A DNA stretch of 64,000 nucleotides from assembly GCF_019423705.1 (NCBI RefSeq), contig NZ_JAHZAX010000004.1, positions 1 to 64,000 of the forward strand, in the 5' to 3' direction. The stretch comes from Ruminococcus sp. Its GTDB lineage: Bacteria > Bacillota > Clostridia > Oscillospirales > Ruminococcaceae. Made by a program: the position numbers and the translations under genes. Numbering within the stretch: the stretch's first letter is position 1; every line of letters starts with the position of its first letter. The notes below the pieces were generated by a model. It saw only the letters and a list, made by a program, of their open reading frames with translations. It was not told the origin of the DNA and ran no database searches. Below, in pieces: positions 23,517 to 32,317 of this stretch.

Positions 23517-25331
23517 CTATTTCTTTTCGGAGAAATAAATCGTATATTCCTCATCATTTACATCATAAAGCGGCTTGAATGTGATGTTGTATTGCTGACC
23601 CTTTGTGATGTATTCGTTCTGCTTCCAAGGGAATGTTGAGTAGGTGTGCTCGATCTGCGGCTCGAAAATGTCTGTCGGCTTTGCGTAATCGCCGTGAAGC
23701 CCGCAGTCGCAGCTTGTAATGCCTGCCAAAACGATAGGTCCGTCAACAGCGGCGGCAAGGTTTGGCATATCGTCAAGGCGCTCCATTCTTATCTCTGACG
23801 GGAAGAACAGTCTGATTACGTCGCTGCCCCAAGCCTTTTCTATCGTGATATAGCCGTCCGATACATTTGCGCTGACAGCCTCGCCGTTGAGAGTTACTTC
23901 TGGCTCGCCGCTTACCCACTTAGGCAGACGGAGCTTGAGAGCGAACTTTGTGCCTTCCTCGCAGGAGATAGTGAACTTCATCGACCAGCGTGACATCGTG
24001 CCGTCGGAATGTTCGTCAAAGAATGTCTGACTGTTGTAATTCTTCATATCCGTGGTCTGCTCGATGTTGATATCCTTTCCGCCGAGAATCACCTTAGCCT
24101 TTGATGGGATATACTGGCTCACGATGATCTCGCTGTCAGAATTTGTGAAGTAGATAAGGTCGGGATAAAGCGTCTGCGCCTGTACCATTGTGCCGTGGCA
24201 GCACCAAAAATCATGTGTCTTGCTGCCCCATTTTTTCTTTGATCCTTGTTTCAGCGGCAGGAAGTATGTAGGCATACCTGTGAAAGCGTTCTGCTGTGCA
24301 AGGAAGCCGTTGTAAAGGCAGCGCTCGATGTAGTCGGCGTATTCTGTGTCGCCCGTCCACTTGAAGAGATAATCAGCTGTGCGCACAAGGTTGTAAACTG
24401 TGCAAAATTCCTGATTAGATATGCCGAGGAAGTGACCCTGCTGATGTGGCGGCACCCAAAATTCGCCCGAGTTTGCGCCGCTTGTGGCATATGTTCCACG
24501 GTCTGTAACTGCGCAGCGGAAAAATCTCTCTGTGCGTGTTTTCCACTTTTCGTCTCCAGTTATCTCGTACATTCTTGCAGCGCCGTGAGAAAGCGGTATA
24601 CCGGCGTTTGCGTGATCGTTTGTGAGAGCGTCGCCGCCCTTGTCGAGAGTGTCGAAAACGCAGTTGCCGCTGTAACGCTCCGCAAGCTTCATATACTTTT
24701 CGTCCTTTGTTATGCCGTAAAGATCAGCCCAAACTTCCAGCATTCCGCCCTGTTCGCCCTTGTAGATAGCGTCGGGGCTGCGCTTGAGCATTTCGTCCGT
24801 CCAGCGCACATACCAGTCAGCAAGCTTGCTAACAACGTCGAGAGCCTGCTCATTGCCCGTGAACTTGTAAACATCGCAAAGACCCATAACAGTCTTGTGC
24901 ATTACATACTGGGGCGACCAAACATACTGACCTCTTGCGATCATATCGAAATACTTTTCCGGAATAGAGCCTATCCATTCGCCGCCGTTGAGCTGCTGGC
25001 AGCGTGCAAGCTCGCTTATGACCTTGTCAAGCTTAGCCCTGAGCTCGATATCATCGTTTGAAGCGCAGTAAGCCGCAGCGGCAGAAAGCCAATGACCAAG
25101 AAAGTGTCCCCTAAGTTGACAGGTAGGCGCTTCCCAGCCCCAATGGAGCTTTGCACCGGCAGGATCGTCCACCACTTGAAGACCAGGCATTATTATACCT
25201 GCTTCAAGATAGAAATTCTGCAAAAGGCAGGTGGAATCAAGTTCAAAAAGATAATTTCTGTTCAAGTCAGTTCTCTCACGGAAAAGACCCGAAAGAAGTG
25301 TGACATCGTGTCTGTTCACTTTATTGAGCAT
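23517..25331 (-). CDS. GH127 family glycoside hydrolase (DUF1680, beta-L-arabinofuranosidase-like)
   Basis: The 604-residue protein has the (alpha/alpha)6-barrel of DUF1680: LRGHFLGHWLSAAAAYCASN, LGISNQEFCTVYNLVRTADY and FWCCHGTMVQAQTLY. In HypBA1 the equivalent Glu and the Cys cluster bind zinc and form the nucleophile; here Cys377 and Cys378 and the Glu are conserved. GGAGGT before 25331 supports this start over one 31 codons earlier. It has no signal peptide, so it acts on imported arabinosides in the cytoplasm. The convergent AraC gene is a plausible regulator. Confidence 0.92.
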   Translation of the reverse strand: MLNKVNRHDVTLLSGLFRERTDLNRNYLFELDSTCLLQNFYLEAGIIMPGLQVVDDPAGAKLHWGWEAPTCQLRGHFLGHWLSAAAAYCASNDDIELRAKLDKVISELARCQQLNGGEWIGSIPEKYFDMIARGQYVWSPQYVMHKTVMGLCDVYKFTGNEQALDVVSKLADWYVRWTDEMLKRSPDAIYKGEQGGMLEVWADLYGITKDEKYMKLAERYSGNCVFDTLDKGGDALTNDHANAGIPLSHGAARMYEITGDEKWKTRTERFFRCAVTDRGTYATSGANSGEFWVPPHQQGHFLGISNQEFCTVYNLVRTADYLFKWTGDTEYADYIERCLYNGFLAQQNAFTGMPTYFLPLKQGSKKKWGSKTHDFWCCHGTMVQAQTLYPDLIYFTNSDSEIIVSQYIPSKAKVILGGKDINIEQTTDMKNYNSQTFFDEHSDGTMSRWSMKFTISCEEGTKFALKLRLPKWVSGEPEVTLNGEAVSANVSDGYITIEKAWGSDVIRLFFPSEIRMERLDDMPNLAAAVDGPIVLAGITSCDCGLHGDYAKPTDIFEPQIEHTYSTFPWKQNEYITKGQQYNITFKPLYDVNDEEYTIYFSEKK

Positions 25332-25509
25332 AGTATATACCTCCGATTTTTGTTTATCTATTGTGATGTTGTTGTCATTTAGTCCGTCTATACTGATTAT
25401 ACCAGCAAAGCAGAGTTTTTTCAAGTGGACAAAACCCGATATTTTATGGACAAAGTGTAGGCGTTTGAGCCTTTAAAACGCAAATCAGATATTTCGGGAC
25501 AGAGTGCGC

Positions 25510-25541
25510 AAAAAAGCGGGCGACCAAAGGTCGCCCGCTTT
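25510..25541 (-). terminator. Terminator of the thioredoxin operon, built from repeat A
   Basis: AAAGCGGGCGACC (25514-25525 region) pairs with GGTCGCCCGCTTT around an AAA loop; on the minus strand six T follow. The stem is a copy of the dispersed GGGCGACC repeat, apparently used as a terminator. Confidence 0.8.
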
Positions 25542-25583
25542 GCTTCGCTATTTGTTATTTGATATGTTACGACATCTTGTGTC

Positions 25584-25901
25584 CTATTTCGCCGACTGAA
25601 CAAAAGCTTTAAGCTCTTCCTCAGGCATAAAGCCCACCTTTGAAGCAGTGATCTTGCCGTCCTTCACAACGAAAAGTGCAGGGATACTTGTGATGTTGAA
25701 TGCGCTTGCAAGCTCGCTCTCCTCATCAACATTTACTTTGCCGACCTTTACAGAGCCGTCCTCTTCCGAATACTTATCCACCAGCGGCGAAAGCATTTTG
25801 CAAGGGCCGCACCAAGCAGCCCAGAAATCCAGCAAAACAGGCTTGTCGGACTTCATTACTTCTTCTTGAAAATTATCCTTTGTTATAACTTGTACAGCCA
25901 T
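25584..25901 (-). CDS. trxA: Thioredoxin
   Basis: The 105-residue protein has the active site FWAAWCGPCKML with WCGPC at about 31-35, cis-Pro in TSIPALFV, and the usual beta-alpha fold length. GGAGGC precedes the ATG at 25901; a start 18 codons earlier is less likely. It is the last gene of a three-gene redox operon, 23 bases after a small FTR-like gene. It would receive electrons either from a thioredoxin reductase encoded elsewhere or from the FTR-like protein next to it. Confidence 0.95.
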   Translation of the reverse strand: MAVQVITKDNFQEEVMKSDKPVLLDFWAAWCGPCKMLSPLVDKYSEEDGSVKVGKVNVDEESELASAFNITSIPALFVVKDGKITASKVGFMPEEELKAFVQSAK

Positions 25902-25924
25902 TTTTACAGCCTCCTTATCGCTTT

Positions 25925-26122
25925 TCAGTCTTTGCTTTTGTAATAGAGCATACAATGGCAGAAGCCCTCGAAATTCGGGTCGGCGATCTGCTCACGGAAC
26001 TCTTTGCACATACACTTGTTTTCCTCTGTGCGCTGTATCCTGCAAGGACAGTATCCACCTGTGCGCTTCAGCCCCTCTTTTATGCTCTTTACCATTTCCT
26101 TGTCATCGTTCAAACGTACCAT
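25925..26122 (-). CDS. Ferredoxin-thioredoxin reductase catalytic-subunit-like protein
   Basis: The 65-residue protein holds the three cysteine pairs of the FTR catalytic chain in order: CPC (25-27), CMC (37-39) and CHC (55-57), with CKEFREQ after the second. In FTR these bind a 4Fe-4S cluster and a redox disulfide that reduces thioredoxin with ferredoxin electrons. It is shorter than plant FTR (about 110) but near the size of archaeal and clostridial relatives. No variable FTR-A chain is nearby. Position right beside trxA strongly supports a thioredoxin-reducing role. Confidence 0.85.
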   Translation of the reverse strand: MVRLNDDKEMVKSIKEGLKRTGGYCPCRIQRTEENKCMCKEFREQIADPNFEGFCHCMLYYKSKD

Positions 26123-26148
26123 TTTTATTATCCCTTTTTTGCGGTGGA

Positions 26149-26688
26149 TTATTCCTTGACAAATGCCTTTACAATCTCACCGATGTACTGATAATGATAA
26201 TCCTTGTCAGGATACCACTTTTCATCTTCCTCTGTGCCGACAAAGCACTCAGGCTTCATTTCCTGAACGTATGCCTTTTTGCAAACAAGCACGAGCTTAG
26301 CCTGCTCAAATGTCGTTACCTGTGCGCCGTCCTCTGTGATGAATACAGGAGTGAGACCTGTTTCTTTTGCCTTGTCGCAGTCTCTTCCGCTGTGTGAACC
26401 GCAGAATGACAGCGCCTTTTTCATATCCTCGCCAAAGAATGAGATAGTGAAATACTCAGCCTTGTCGATAAATTCCTTTGTGTATCTCTGAGGTCTTATA
26501 ACAGTTGTGAATGTGTTCTTTCCCCACATAACGCCTGCAAAGCCCCAAGAAGCTGTCATAGTGTTCCAACCGCTGTTGTCGCCTGCCGTAACGAGGAACC
26601 ACTCCTTGCCTATCTTCTTATATGGGTTGAAGTCGAGAGCGTCAACCTTGTCAGCTGCTACCTCTGTGAAACCGTTCAAATTACTCAT
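26149..26688 (-). CDS. Flavin reductase-like FMN-binding protein
   Basis: The 179-residue protein has the split-barrel flavin reductase pattern: WNTMTASWGFAGVMWGKNTF, VIRPQRYTKEFIDK and FFGEDMKKALSFCGSHSGRD. Such proteins bind FMN and pass electrons from NAD(P)H or ferredoxin. It heads the operon with the FTR-like protein (26 bases) and thioredoxin. A flavin protein upstream of an FTR-like subunit suggests a short redox chain; the electron donor is not shown by sequence. Confidence 0.85.
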   Translation of the reverse strand: MSNLNGFTEVAADKVDALDFNPYKKIGKEWFLVTAGDNSGWNTMTASWGFAGVMWGKNTFTTVIRPQRYTKEFIDKAEYFTISFFGEDMKKALSFCGSHSGRDCDKAKETGLTPVFITEDGAQVTTFEQAKLVLVCKKAYVQEMKPECFVGTEEDEKWYPDKDYHYQYIGEIVKAFVKE

Positions 26689-26775
26689 ATTGTTTACCGC
26701 CTTTCTGATTTTATGACTTTATGATTTTAGTCGGCACATTATCGCACCGATCGTACACCAAAATTGTATAACTAT

Positions 26776-26804
26776 ATTATATACCATTTCAACACAAATT
26801 GCAA
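26776..26804 (-). promoter_or_regulatory. Promoter of the redox operon
   Basis: On the minus strand TTGCAA (26799-26804) and TATAAT (26776-26781) are 17 bases apart, about 90 bases before the flavin reductase gene. Confidence 0.7.
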
Positions 26805-26861
26805 CCCCGTGAAGAATCGTGAAAAGTTGTACAAAAATGCCGTGAAACTGGCTTTTGTGTG

Positions 26862-27071
26862 TTGCTTTTTTCGGGATATTGTGGTATAATGTGTTTAAGT
26901 ATTTGTAAAGCTGCGCTCAACCTTTTGCGTGATACTTTCTATGTTTATGCTTCAAAGCCGCTCGATGTGTATATTAATTGTATTTTATGCGTAAATCAAT
27001 GTATAAAATTAATAATATACATTAAGACAGCTGAAAATGTGTATAAATATAAAATTTTTATGCAAAAGCCC
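26862..27071 (+). promoter_or_regulatory. AT-rich regulatory region ahead of argG
   Basis: A first plus-strand promoter (TTGCTT 26862-26867, TATAAT 26885-26890, 17 apart) lies upstream of the main one. Between them are AT-rich dyads, such as TGTATATTAATT near 26967 facing AATTAATAATATACA near 27007, that could be ArgR operator boxes. No gene is seen here. The ArgR role is inferred from the downstream arginine genes. Confidence 0.4.
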
Positions 27072-27099
27072 TTGACAATGCTGTATAAAGGTGTATAAT
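27072..27099 (+). promoter_or_regulatory. Promoter of argG
   Basis: TTGACA (27072-27077) and TATAAT (27094-27099) are 16 bases apart, leaving a leader of about 90 bases. Confidence 0.8.
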
Positions 27100-27197
27100 A
27101 TCCTTATGGCGCAGGCGGTGGCTTGCGGCCGTATCGAAATGATACATCGTTTACAAATTTTACATTTTACTTTATTACATACAATGGAGGAATTGTT

Positions 27198-28433
27198 ATG
27201 GCAAAAGAAATCAAAAAGGTTGTCCTCGCTTATTCCGGCGGACTTGACACTTCGATCATCATTCCTTGGCTCAAGGAAAACTACAACAACTGCGAAGTGA
27301 TCGCTGTTTCCGGTAACGTTGGTCAGGGCACAGAGCTTGACGGACTTGAGGAAAAGGCTATCAAGACAGGCGCTTCAAAGCTTTATATCGAGGACCTCAC
27401 AGAAGAGTTCATCGAGGATTATGTATATCCAACAGTACAGGCTGGCGCTGTTTATGAGAATCAGTATCTCCTTGGTACATCATTTGCTCGTCCTATCATC
27501 GCTAAGAGGATCGCTGAGATCGCAATTAAGGAAGGCGCTGACGCTATCTGCCACGGCTGCACAGGTAAGGGCAACGATCAGGTAAGATTTGAGCTTGCTA
27601 TCAAGGCTTTCGCTCCTGATATGGAGATCATCGCTCCTTGGAGAATTTGGGATCTCAAGTCAAGAGAGCAGGAGATCGAGTATGCAGAAGCACACAATAT
27701 CCCACTTAAGATAAACAGAGAAACAAACTATTCAAAGGATAAGAACCTCTGGCACCTTTCACACGAAGGTCTTGACCTTGAGGATCCGGCTAACGAGCCA
27801 CAGTATGAAAAGCCGGGCTTCCTTGAAATGGGCGTTTCACCGATTATGGCTCCGGACAAGCCAACTTATGTAACTATCCACTTTGAGAAGGGTATCCCAA
27901 CAGCAGTTGACGGCGTTGAGATGAACGGCAAGGATCTCGTTACAAAGCTCAATGAACTTGGCGGCGCAAACGGTATCGGCCTTGCTGACCTTGTTGAGAA
28001 CAGACTTGTTGGTATGAAGTCAAGAGGCGTTTACGAGACTCCTGGCGGAGCTATCCTTTACAAGGCTCACGAAGTTCTCGAGACTATCACACTTGATAAG
28101 GAAACTGCAAGAGTTAAGCAGTATCTTTCCATCAAGTTCGCTGACATTGTTTACAACGGTCAGTGGTTCACACCTCTCCGTGAAGCAATGAGCGCATTCG
28201 TAACAGAAACACAGAAGACTGTTACAGGCGATGTTAAGCTCAAGCTCTACAAGGGCAATATGATAAACGCAGGCGTAACTTCACCATACACACTCTATGA
28301 TGAGGAAGTTGCTACATTCGATGAGGACAATGTTTACAATCAGGCTGATTCAGCAGGATTCATCAACCTCTTCGGTCTGCCGATCAAGGTCAGAGCTAAG
28401 CTCGAGCAGAAGAGAAACGCTAAGAAGGACTAA
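27198..28433 (+). CDS. argG: Argininosuccinate synthase
   Basis: The 411-residue enzyme joins citrulline and aspartate with ATP, the sixth step from N-acetylglutamate semialdehyde chemistry toward arginine. The PP-loop AYSGGLDTS is at 11-19 and CHGCTGKGNDQVRFE follows in the citrulline/aspartate site. GGAGG 7 bases before the ATG at 27198 fixes the start. Length matches the family. It opens the arginine cluster, with the pentapeptide-repeat gene 42 bases behind it. Confidence 0.97.
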   Translation: MAKEIKKVVLAYSGGLDTSIIIPWLKENYNNCEVIAVSGNVGQGTELDGLEEKAIKTGASKLYIEDLTEEFIEDYVYPTVQAGAVYENQYLLGTSFARPIIAKRIAEIAIKEGADAICHGCTGKGNDQVRFELAIKAFAPDMEIIAPWRIWDLKSREQEIEYAEAHNIPLKINRETNYSKDKNLWHLSHEGLDLEDPANEPQYEKPGFLEMGVSPIMAPDKPTYVTIHFEKGIPTAVDGVEMNGKDLVTKLNELGGANGIGLADLVENRLVGMKSRGVYETPGGAILYKAHEVLETITLDKETARVKQYLSIKFADIVYNGQWFTPLREAMSAFVTETQKTVTGDVKLKLYKGNMINAGVTSPYTLYDEEVATFDEDNVYNQADSAGFINLFGLPIKVRAKLEQKRNAKKD

Positions 28434-28475
28434 TTCTAAAGCGTATCAAATATCGGAATATTAGGAGGTTTTAAT

Positions 28476-28910
28476 ATGTCAGATAACAACAGCATTTTTG
28501 AACCTGCAATTGATAAAAAAGTTGAGATATCATACGACAGCCTGCCGAACTCCTCTTTCGAGGACGTAAACCTTGGCGGAGCAAAGTTCTCAAACGTTAA
28601 TCTCAAGGACGCACTCTTTGATGATGTGAATATGGACGAGACCCATTTCAATAACGTTAGTATGAAGGACGGCGATTTCGCTGACCTTTATATGGTGAAC
28701 TCAAAGTTCTTGGGCGTTAATCTCAGCAATTCAAGATTTGGCTGCTCTATAATGAATAATGTAGAGTTTAAGAATCCCGATCTTAAAAATTCGCAGTTTA
28801 TCCATTGCGACCTTACAAACGTTGAGATCAACGACTGCAAGATCGACGGACTTAAAATAAACGGCGTTGATATCCAGAAGCTTCTTGAACAGCACGAGAA
28901 GGAGCTTTAA
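28476..28910 (+). CDS. Pentapeptide-repeat protein inside the arginine cluster
   Basis: The 144-residue protein is built of about 18 A(D/N)LXX-like pentapeptides (SSFEDVNLGGAKFSNVNLKD, ALFDDVNMDETHFNNVSMKD), which fold as a right-handed quadrilateral beta helix. A charged helix closes the C-terminus (LLEQHEKEL). TAGGAGG precedes the ATG. Relatives such as MfpA/Qnr mimic DNA at gyrase, but the short repeat length and no key features allow no function call. It lies between argG and argH, with a terminator after it. Confidence 0.85.
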   Translation: MSDNNSIFEPAIDKKVEISYDSLPNSSFEDVNLGGAKFSNVNLKDALFDDVNMDETHFNNVSMKDGDFADLYMVNSKFLGVNLSNSRFGCSIMNNVEFKNPDLKNSQFIHCDLTNVEINDCKIDGLKINGVDIQKLLEQHEKEL

Positions 28911-28916
28911 ATAAAA

Positions 28917-28973
28917 ATGTATCGGGGCAGGATGACCTTTTGCGAGGTCATTTTGCCCATACGTTTTTTTATT
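28917..28973 (+). terminator. Terminator or attenuator between pentapeptide gene and argH
   Basis: A long stem (CGGGGCAGGATGACCT with AGGTCATTTTGCCCATACG, 28917-28962) is followed by T7. It should end or reduce transcription before argH. Confidence 0.8.
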
Positions 28974-29079
28974 TTCGGCATAGAGCGTAATGGCTATCGT
29001 GAAACTTTGGCGCTCTATCCCGAAAATAAAAAGCACAAAATTCAAAAATCCAAAAATAATCATAAAGGACGGTATTAAA

Positions 29080-30453
29080 ATGGCAGGTAAAATGTGGGCA
29101 GGAAGATTTACAAAGGAAGTCGACGAAAGGGTCAACGATTTCAACTCGTCTATCTCCTTTGACGCAAGAATGTACCGCTACGATATAGAAGGTTCGATGG
29201 CGCACGCAACTATGCTTGGCGAGTGCGGGATAGTCGATAAGCACGAAAGCGAGAAGATAGTTGAAGGCCTTAAAGGTATCCTCGAGGATATCGACAGCGG
29301 CAAGCTCCAGTTCGACCCAACAGCAGAGGACGTGCATATGTTTGTTGAGGCGGAGCTCACAAAGAGACTTGGCGACACAGGTAAGAGACTTCACACCGCA
29401 AGATCAAGAAACGATCAGGTGGCTCTTGACGTTAGAATGATACTCAGAGCGGAAACAAAGGAGATAATCGAGCTTGTTAAAAAGCTTGAGCATACTATCC
29501 TCGATATCGCCGAGAAAAATCTTACAACTGTTATGCCGGGCTATACTCATCTGCAGAGAGCGCAGCCTATCACATTTGCTCACCACCTTATGGCTTATGC
29601 AAATATGCTGCTGAGAGATATCTCCCGACTTGAGGACAGCTATAAGAGAACAAACTTTATGCCACTTGGCAGCGGTGCGCTGGCTTCAACAACTTATCCT
29701 ATCAACAGGCAGAGAGTTTGCGACCTGCTGGGCTTTGACGAGATAACACAGAACTCCTTGGACGGCGTTTCGGACAGAGATTTCTGCATCGAGCTTTGCT
29801 CTGCAATATCTATCCTTATGATGCACCTTTCAAGATTTTCTGAGGAGATAATCCTTTGGTGCTCTTGGGAGTTCAAGTTCATCGAGCTTGACGACGCTTA
29901 CGCAACTGGCTCGTCTATTATGCCGCAGAAAAAGAACCCCGACGTTACCGAACTTATCAGAGGCAAGACGGGCCGAGTTTACGGCGACCTCAACACCCTG
30001 CTTGTTATGATGAAGGGTCTGCCCCTTGCTTATAATAAGGATATGCAGGAAGATAAGGAAGCTATTTTCGACGCAATCGACACAGTTAAGCTTTGCCTCA
30101 AAACTTTCGACCCAATGCTCGCAACGATGAGAGTTATCCCTGAGAATATGAGAAACGCCGCAGCAAAGGGCTTTATCAACGCCACCGACTGCGCCGACTA
30201 CCTTGTTAAGAAGGGTATGCCTTTCAGAGACGCTTATAAGATAACAGGCACACTTGTGCATACTTGCATTGAAAAGGGCTGCACACTTGAAACGCTGCCT
30301 ATCGAGGAATACAAGAAGCTTACAGATAATTTCGATAATGACGTTTACGAGGCTATCAGCCTTGAGACCTGCGTAATGCAGAGAAAAGCCGCTGGCGGCC
30401 CTGCTCCCGAATCGGTAAAGGCTCAGATCGAGTATGTCAAGAACAAGCTTTGA
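29080..30453 (+). CDS. argH: Argininosuccinate lyase
   Basis: The 457-residue enzyme splits argininosuccinate into arginine and fumarate in the cytoplasm. It starts MAGKMWAGRFTKEVDERV and carries the fumarase/aspartase signature GSSIMPQKKNPD, plus HTARSRNDQVALD and TVMPGYTHLQRAQPI with active-site residues. AAGGACGG precedes the ATG at 29080; an earlier in-frame ATG at 28990 overlaps the terminator and is rejected. Length is normal for the family. Confidence 0.97.
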   Translation: MAGKMWAGRFTKEVDERVNDFNSSISFDARMYRYDIEGSMAHATMLGECGIVDKHESEKIVEGLKGILEDIDSGKLQFDPTAEDVHMFVEAELTKRLGDTGKRLHTARSRNDQVALDVRMILRAETKEIIELVKKLEHTILDIAEKNLTTVMPGYTHLQRAQPITFAHHLMAYANMLLRDISRLEDSYKRTNFMPLGSGALASTTYPINRQRVCDLLGFDEITQNSLDGVSDRDFCIELCSAISILMMHLSRFSEEIILWCSWEFKFIELDDAYATGSSIMPQKKNPDVTELIRGKTGRVYGDLNTLLVMMKGLPLAYNKDMQEDKEAIFDAIDTVKLCLKTFDPMLATMRVIPENMRNAAAKGFINATDCADYLVKKGMPFRDAYKITGTLVHTCIEKGCTLETLPIEEYKKLTDNFDNDVYEAISLETCVMQRKAAGGPAPESVKAQIEYVKNKL

Positions 30454-30457
30454 TACA

Positions 30458-30886
30458 ATGAAAAATATTGATAATTCCCCTGTCAAAGCAGCGGTGCTTT
30501 ATATTGCGCTGTGGGAAGCGGCAACAGTATTGATGTGGCTTTTCAGCGCAAAGCTGTTCGTAATCTATCCGCTGTTTGCGGTGGGCTTTACGGTGGGATA
30601 TCCCGTTTATACTTGGTGGGCTTGCTATCGCCACGCAAAGAAATTCGGCTTGAAATGGTACGTCGCCCCCGTGATGATAGCGGTGGCGGTGGCGGAATAT
30701 ATATTTGTCACCGAGGCAAGATCAGTCGTGCCGAACTTTATCGTGCTGACTGTTCTGACAGCAGGCTTTGCCGCAGGGATAGGAAATTGCTTTGCGGATA
30801 AGGACGCAATAAACGCCGCAAAGGAAGAGAAAAAACGTCAGAAAAGACGTGAAGAGCCTCAGTATAAGAATATTTTGGACGACTAA
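30458..30886 (+). CDS. Small membrane protein of unknown function
   Basis: The 142-residue protein has four hydrophobic segments (about 10-30, 34-52, 68-85, 92-112) and a very basic, glutamine- and lysine-rich tail (EEKKRQKRREEPQYKNILDD). No family is recognised. It starts 4 bases after the argH stop, so it is coupled to argH; the start at 30458 is preferred, but an overlapping one at 30434 is open. It may be a cargo-neutral conserved neighbour or a membrane partner of arginine metabolism. Confidence 0.65.
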   Translation: MKNIDNSPVKAAVLYIALWEAATVLMWLFSAKLFVIYPLFAVGFTVGYPVYTWWACYRHAKKFGLKWYVAPVMIAVAVAEYIFVTEARSVVPNFIVLTVLTAGFAAGIGNCFADKDAINAAKEEKKRQKRREEPQYKNILDD

Positions 30887-30942
30887 ACCAAGTATGTGAA
30901 TATCGAAAGAACTGGCAAACAAATGGTATGTGTAGGCTGGTT

Positions 30943-30969
30943 GTAGGAGCGACCTGAGGTCGCCCGTTG
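30943..30969. repeat. Dispersed palindromic repeat A, short form
   Basis: GTAGGAGCGACC and GGTCGCCC form the palindrome around TGA. It lies between the membrane-protein gene and argC. Confidence 0.6.
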
Positions 30970-31038
30970 ACACCGAACTTGGTGACAACTTTATTTACAT
31001 TATAAATTATTATAATATTATAAGTTTTATAGAAGGAT

Positions 31039-31995
31039 ATGAAAAAGATGAAAACAAGAGTTTTTATTGACGGAAAAGAAGGAACAACAGGCCTTCAGAT
31101 ATATGAGCGTTTTCAGAACAGAAACGACGTCGAGATCATTGCTATCGACGAGGACAAGCGCAAGGACGTGAATGAACGTGCAAAGATGATAAATTCATCT
31201 GATATCACTTTCCTTTGTCTGCCCGACGCCGCAGCTATCGAGGCGGCGAACCTCTGTACAAACCCCGACGTTAGAATAATCGACGCCTCAACAGCTCATA
31301 GAACCGACCCCGCTTGGGACTATGGCTTCCCTGAGCTTTCGGAAAAGCATAGAGAAAATATCCGCAATTCAAAAAGAGTTGCAAACCCCGGCTGCTATGC
31401 AAGCGGCTTTATAAGCCTTGTGTATCCGCTGGTGAAAGCAGGCGTGCTGCCTGAGGATTACCCTGTAACGAGCCACGCAGTTTCGGGATATAGCGGCGGC
31501 GGAAAGAAAATGATCGCAGCAATGGAAAGCGAAAATAAAACAAAGGAAATGTTCTCGCCACGTCAGTATGCGCTGGCGCAAAAGCATAAGCATATCCCCG
31601 AAATGCAGAAGATATGCGGACTGAAATATAAGCCGATGTTCAATCCAATCGTGGACGACTATTATAATGGCATGGTAGTGTCCGTGCCGCTGGTGTCGAG
31701 GTGTCTGACGAAGAAGTATACGCCTGCGGATATACACGAGATAATGTCGGAGCATTATGTTGGACAGCATTTTGTGAAAGTAATGGAACTTGGCGGAACG
31801 GAAACGTTGGCGGACGGATTTATCGCAGCGAATACATTGGCAGGTACGAATAATATGCAGATATTCGTGTGCGGAAATGAAGAGCAAATATTGTTGATGT
31901 CGAGATTTGATAACCTTGGAAAAGGCGCAAGCGGCGCAGCAATACAGAATATGAATATAATGTTGGGGATCGACGAAGCAACAGGATTAGAATAA
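31039..31995 (+). CDS. argC: N-acetyl-gamma-glutamyl-phosphate reductase
   Basis: The 318-residue NADPH enzyme reduces N-acetylglutamyl phosphate to the semialdehyde. It starts with the nucleotide-binding region VFIDGKEGTTGLQI, and has the catalytic cysteine in VANPGCYASGF and VSGYSGGGK. At 318 residues it is the short type 2 form of ArgC. AGAAGG is very close to the ATG at 31039, so the in-frame ATG at 31048 may be the real start. An AT-rich dyad upstream could bind ArgR. Confidence 0.95.
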   Translation: MKKMKTRVFIDGKEGTTGLQIYERFQNRNDVEIIAIDEDKRKDVNERAKMINSSDITFLCLPDAAAIEAANLCTNPDVRIIDASTAHRTDPAWDYGFPELSEKHRENIRNSKRVANPGCYASGFISLVYPLVKAGVLPEDYPVTSHAVSGYSGGGKKMIAAMESENKTKEMFSPRQYALAQKHKHIPEMQKICGLKYKPMFNPIVDDYYNGMVVSVPLVSRCLTKKYTPADIHEIMSEHYVGQHFVKVMELGGTETLADGFIAANTLAGTNNMQIFVCGNEEQILLMSRFDNLGKGASGAAIQNMNIMLGIDEATGLE

Positions 31996-32031
31996 AACCA
32001 GCAAACGTGTAAGATACAAAAAGTCGCCGGT

Positions 32032-32161
32032 GCAGGGTGGCGTTAGCCCTGCCGAGGGAAAATTTCATTCTCGACAAGGCTCGAATGAAATTGGCGAGCA
32101 GCCCCAGCGGGGGCAAAAAGAAAGCGGTAGCAACAGCAACCCACAAGGGGGCAGAGCCCCC
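32032..32161. repeat. Block of four hairpins between argC and argJ
   Basis: Four separate hairpins follow each other: GCAGGG/CCCTGC (32032-32052), TTTCATTC/GAATGAAA (32063-32090), GCCCC-AGC-GGGGGC (32101-32114) and GGGGGC-AGA-GCCCCC (32147-32161). The middle part resembles the long form of repeat A. GC content is far above the surroundings. No gene lies in 31996-32317. Confidence 0.5.
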
Positions 32162-32317
32162 ACAATTCCTTGTCCACCCCTGTACAAATGAAGCTACTGT
32201 TGCGCTGGAATTTGACGACCTGCTTAAATTTATCTCAGCGCTTGAACATAAATATGTTATAGTATAAAAGCTTCCTGTAAATTTGGTAAGCTTGTAAATT
32301 GGTAAGGAGAGATAGCT

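Noticed and set aside
24246..25061. Plus-strand open frame of 271 codons
   Set aside because: It lies wholly antisense to the GH127 gene, has no ribosome site and gives a cysteine- and valine-rich product typical of a shadow frame.
26859..27098. 79-codon frame upstream of argG
   Set aside because: It spans two promoters and AT-rich operator-like DNA, with no ribosome site.
32032..32161. Retron or self-splicing RNA
   Set aside because: No reverse transcriptase or homing nuclease gene is near, and no known core motif is seen.
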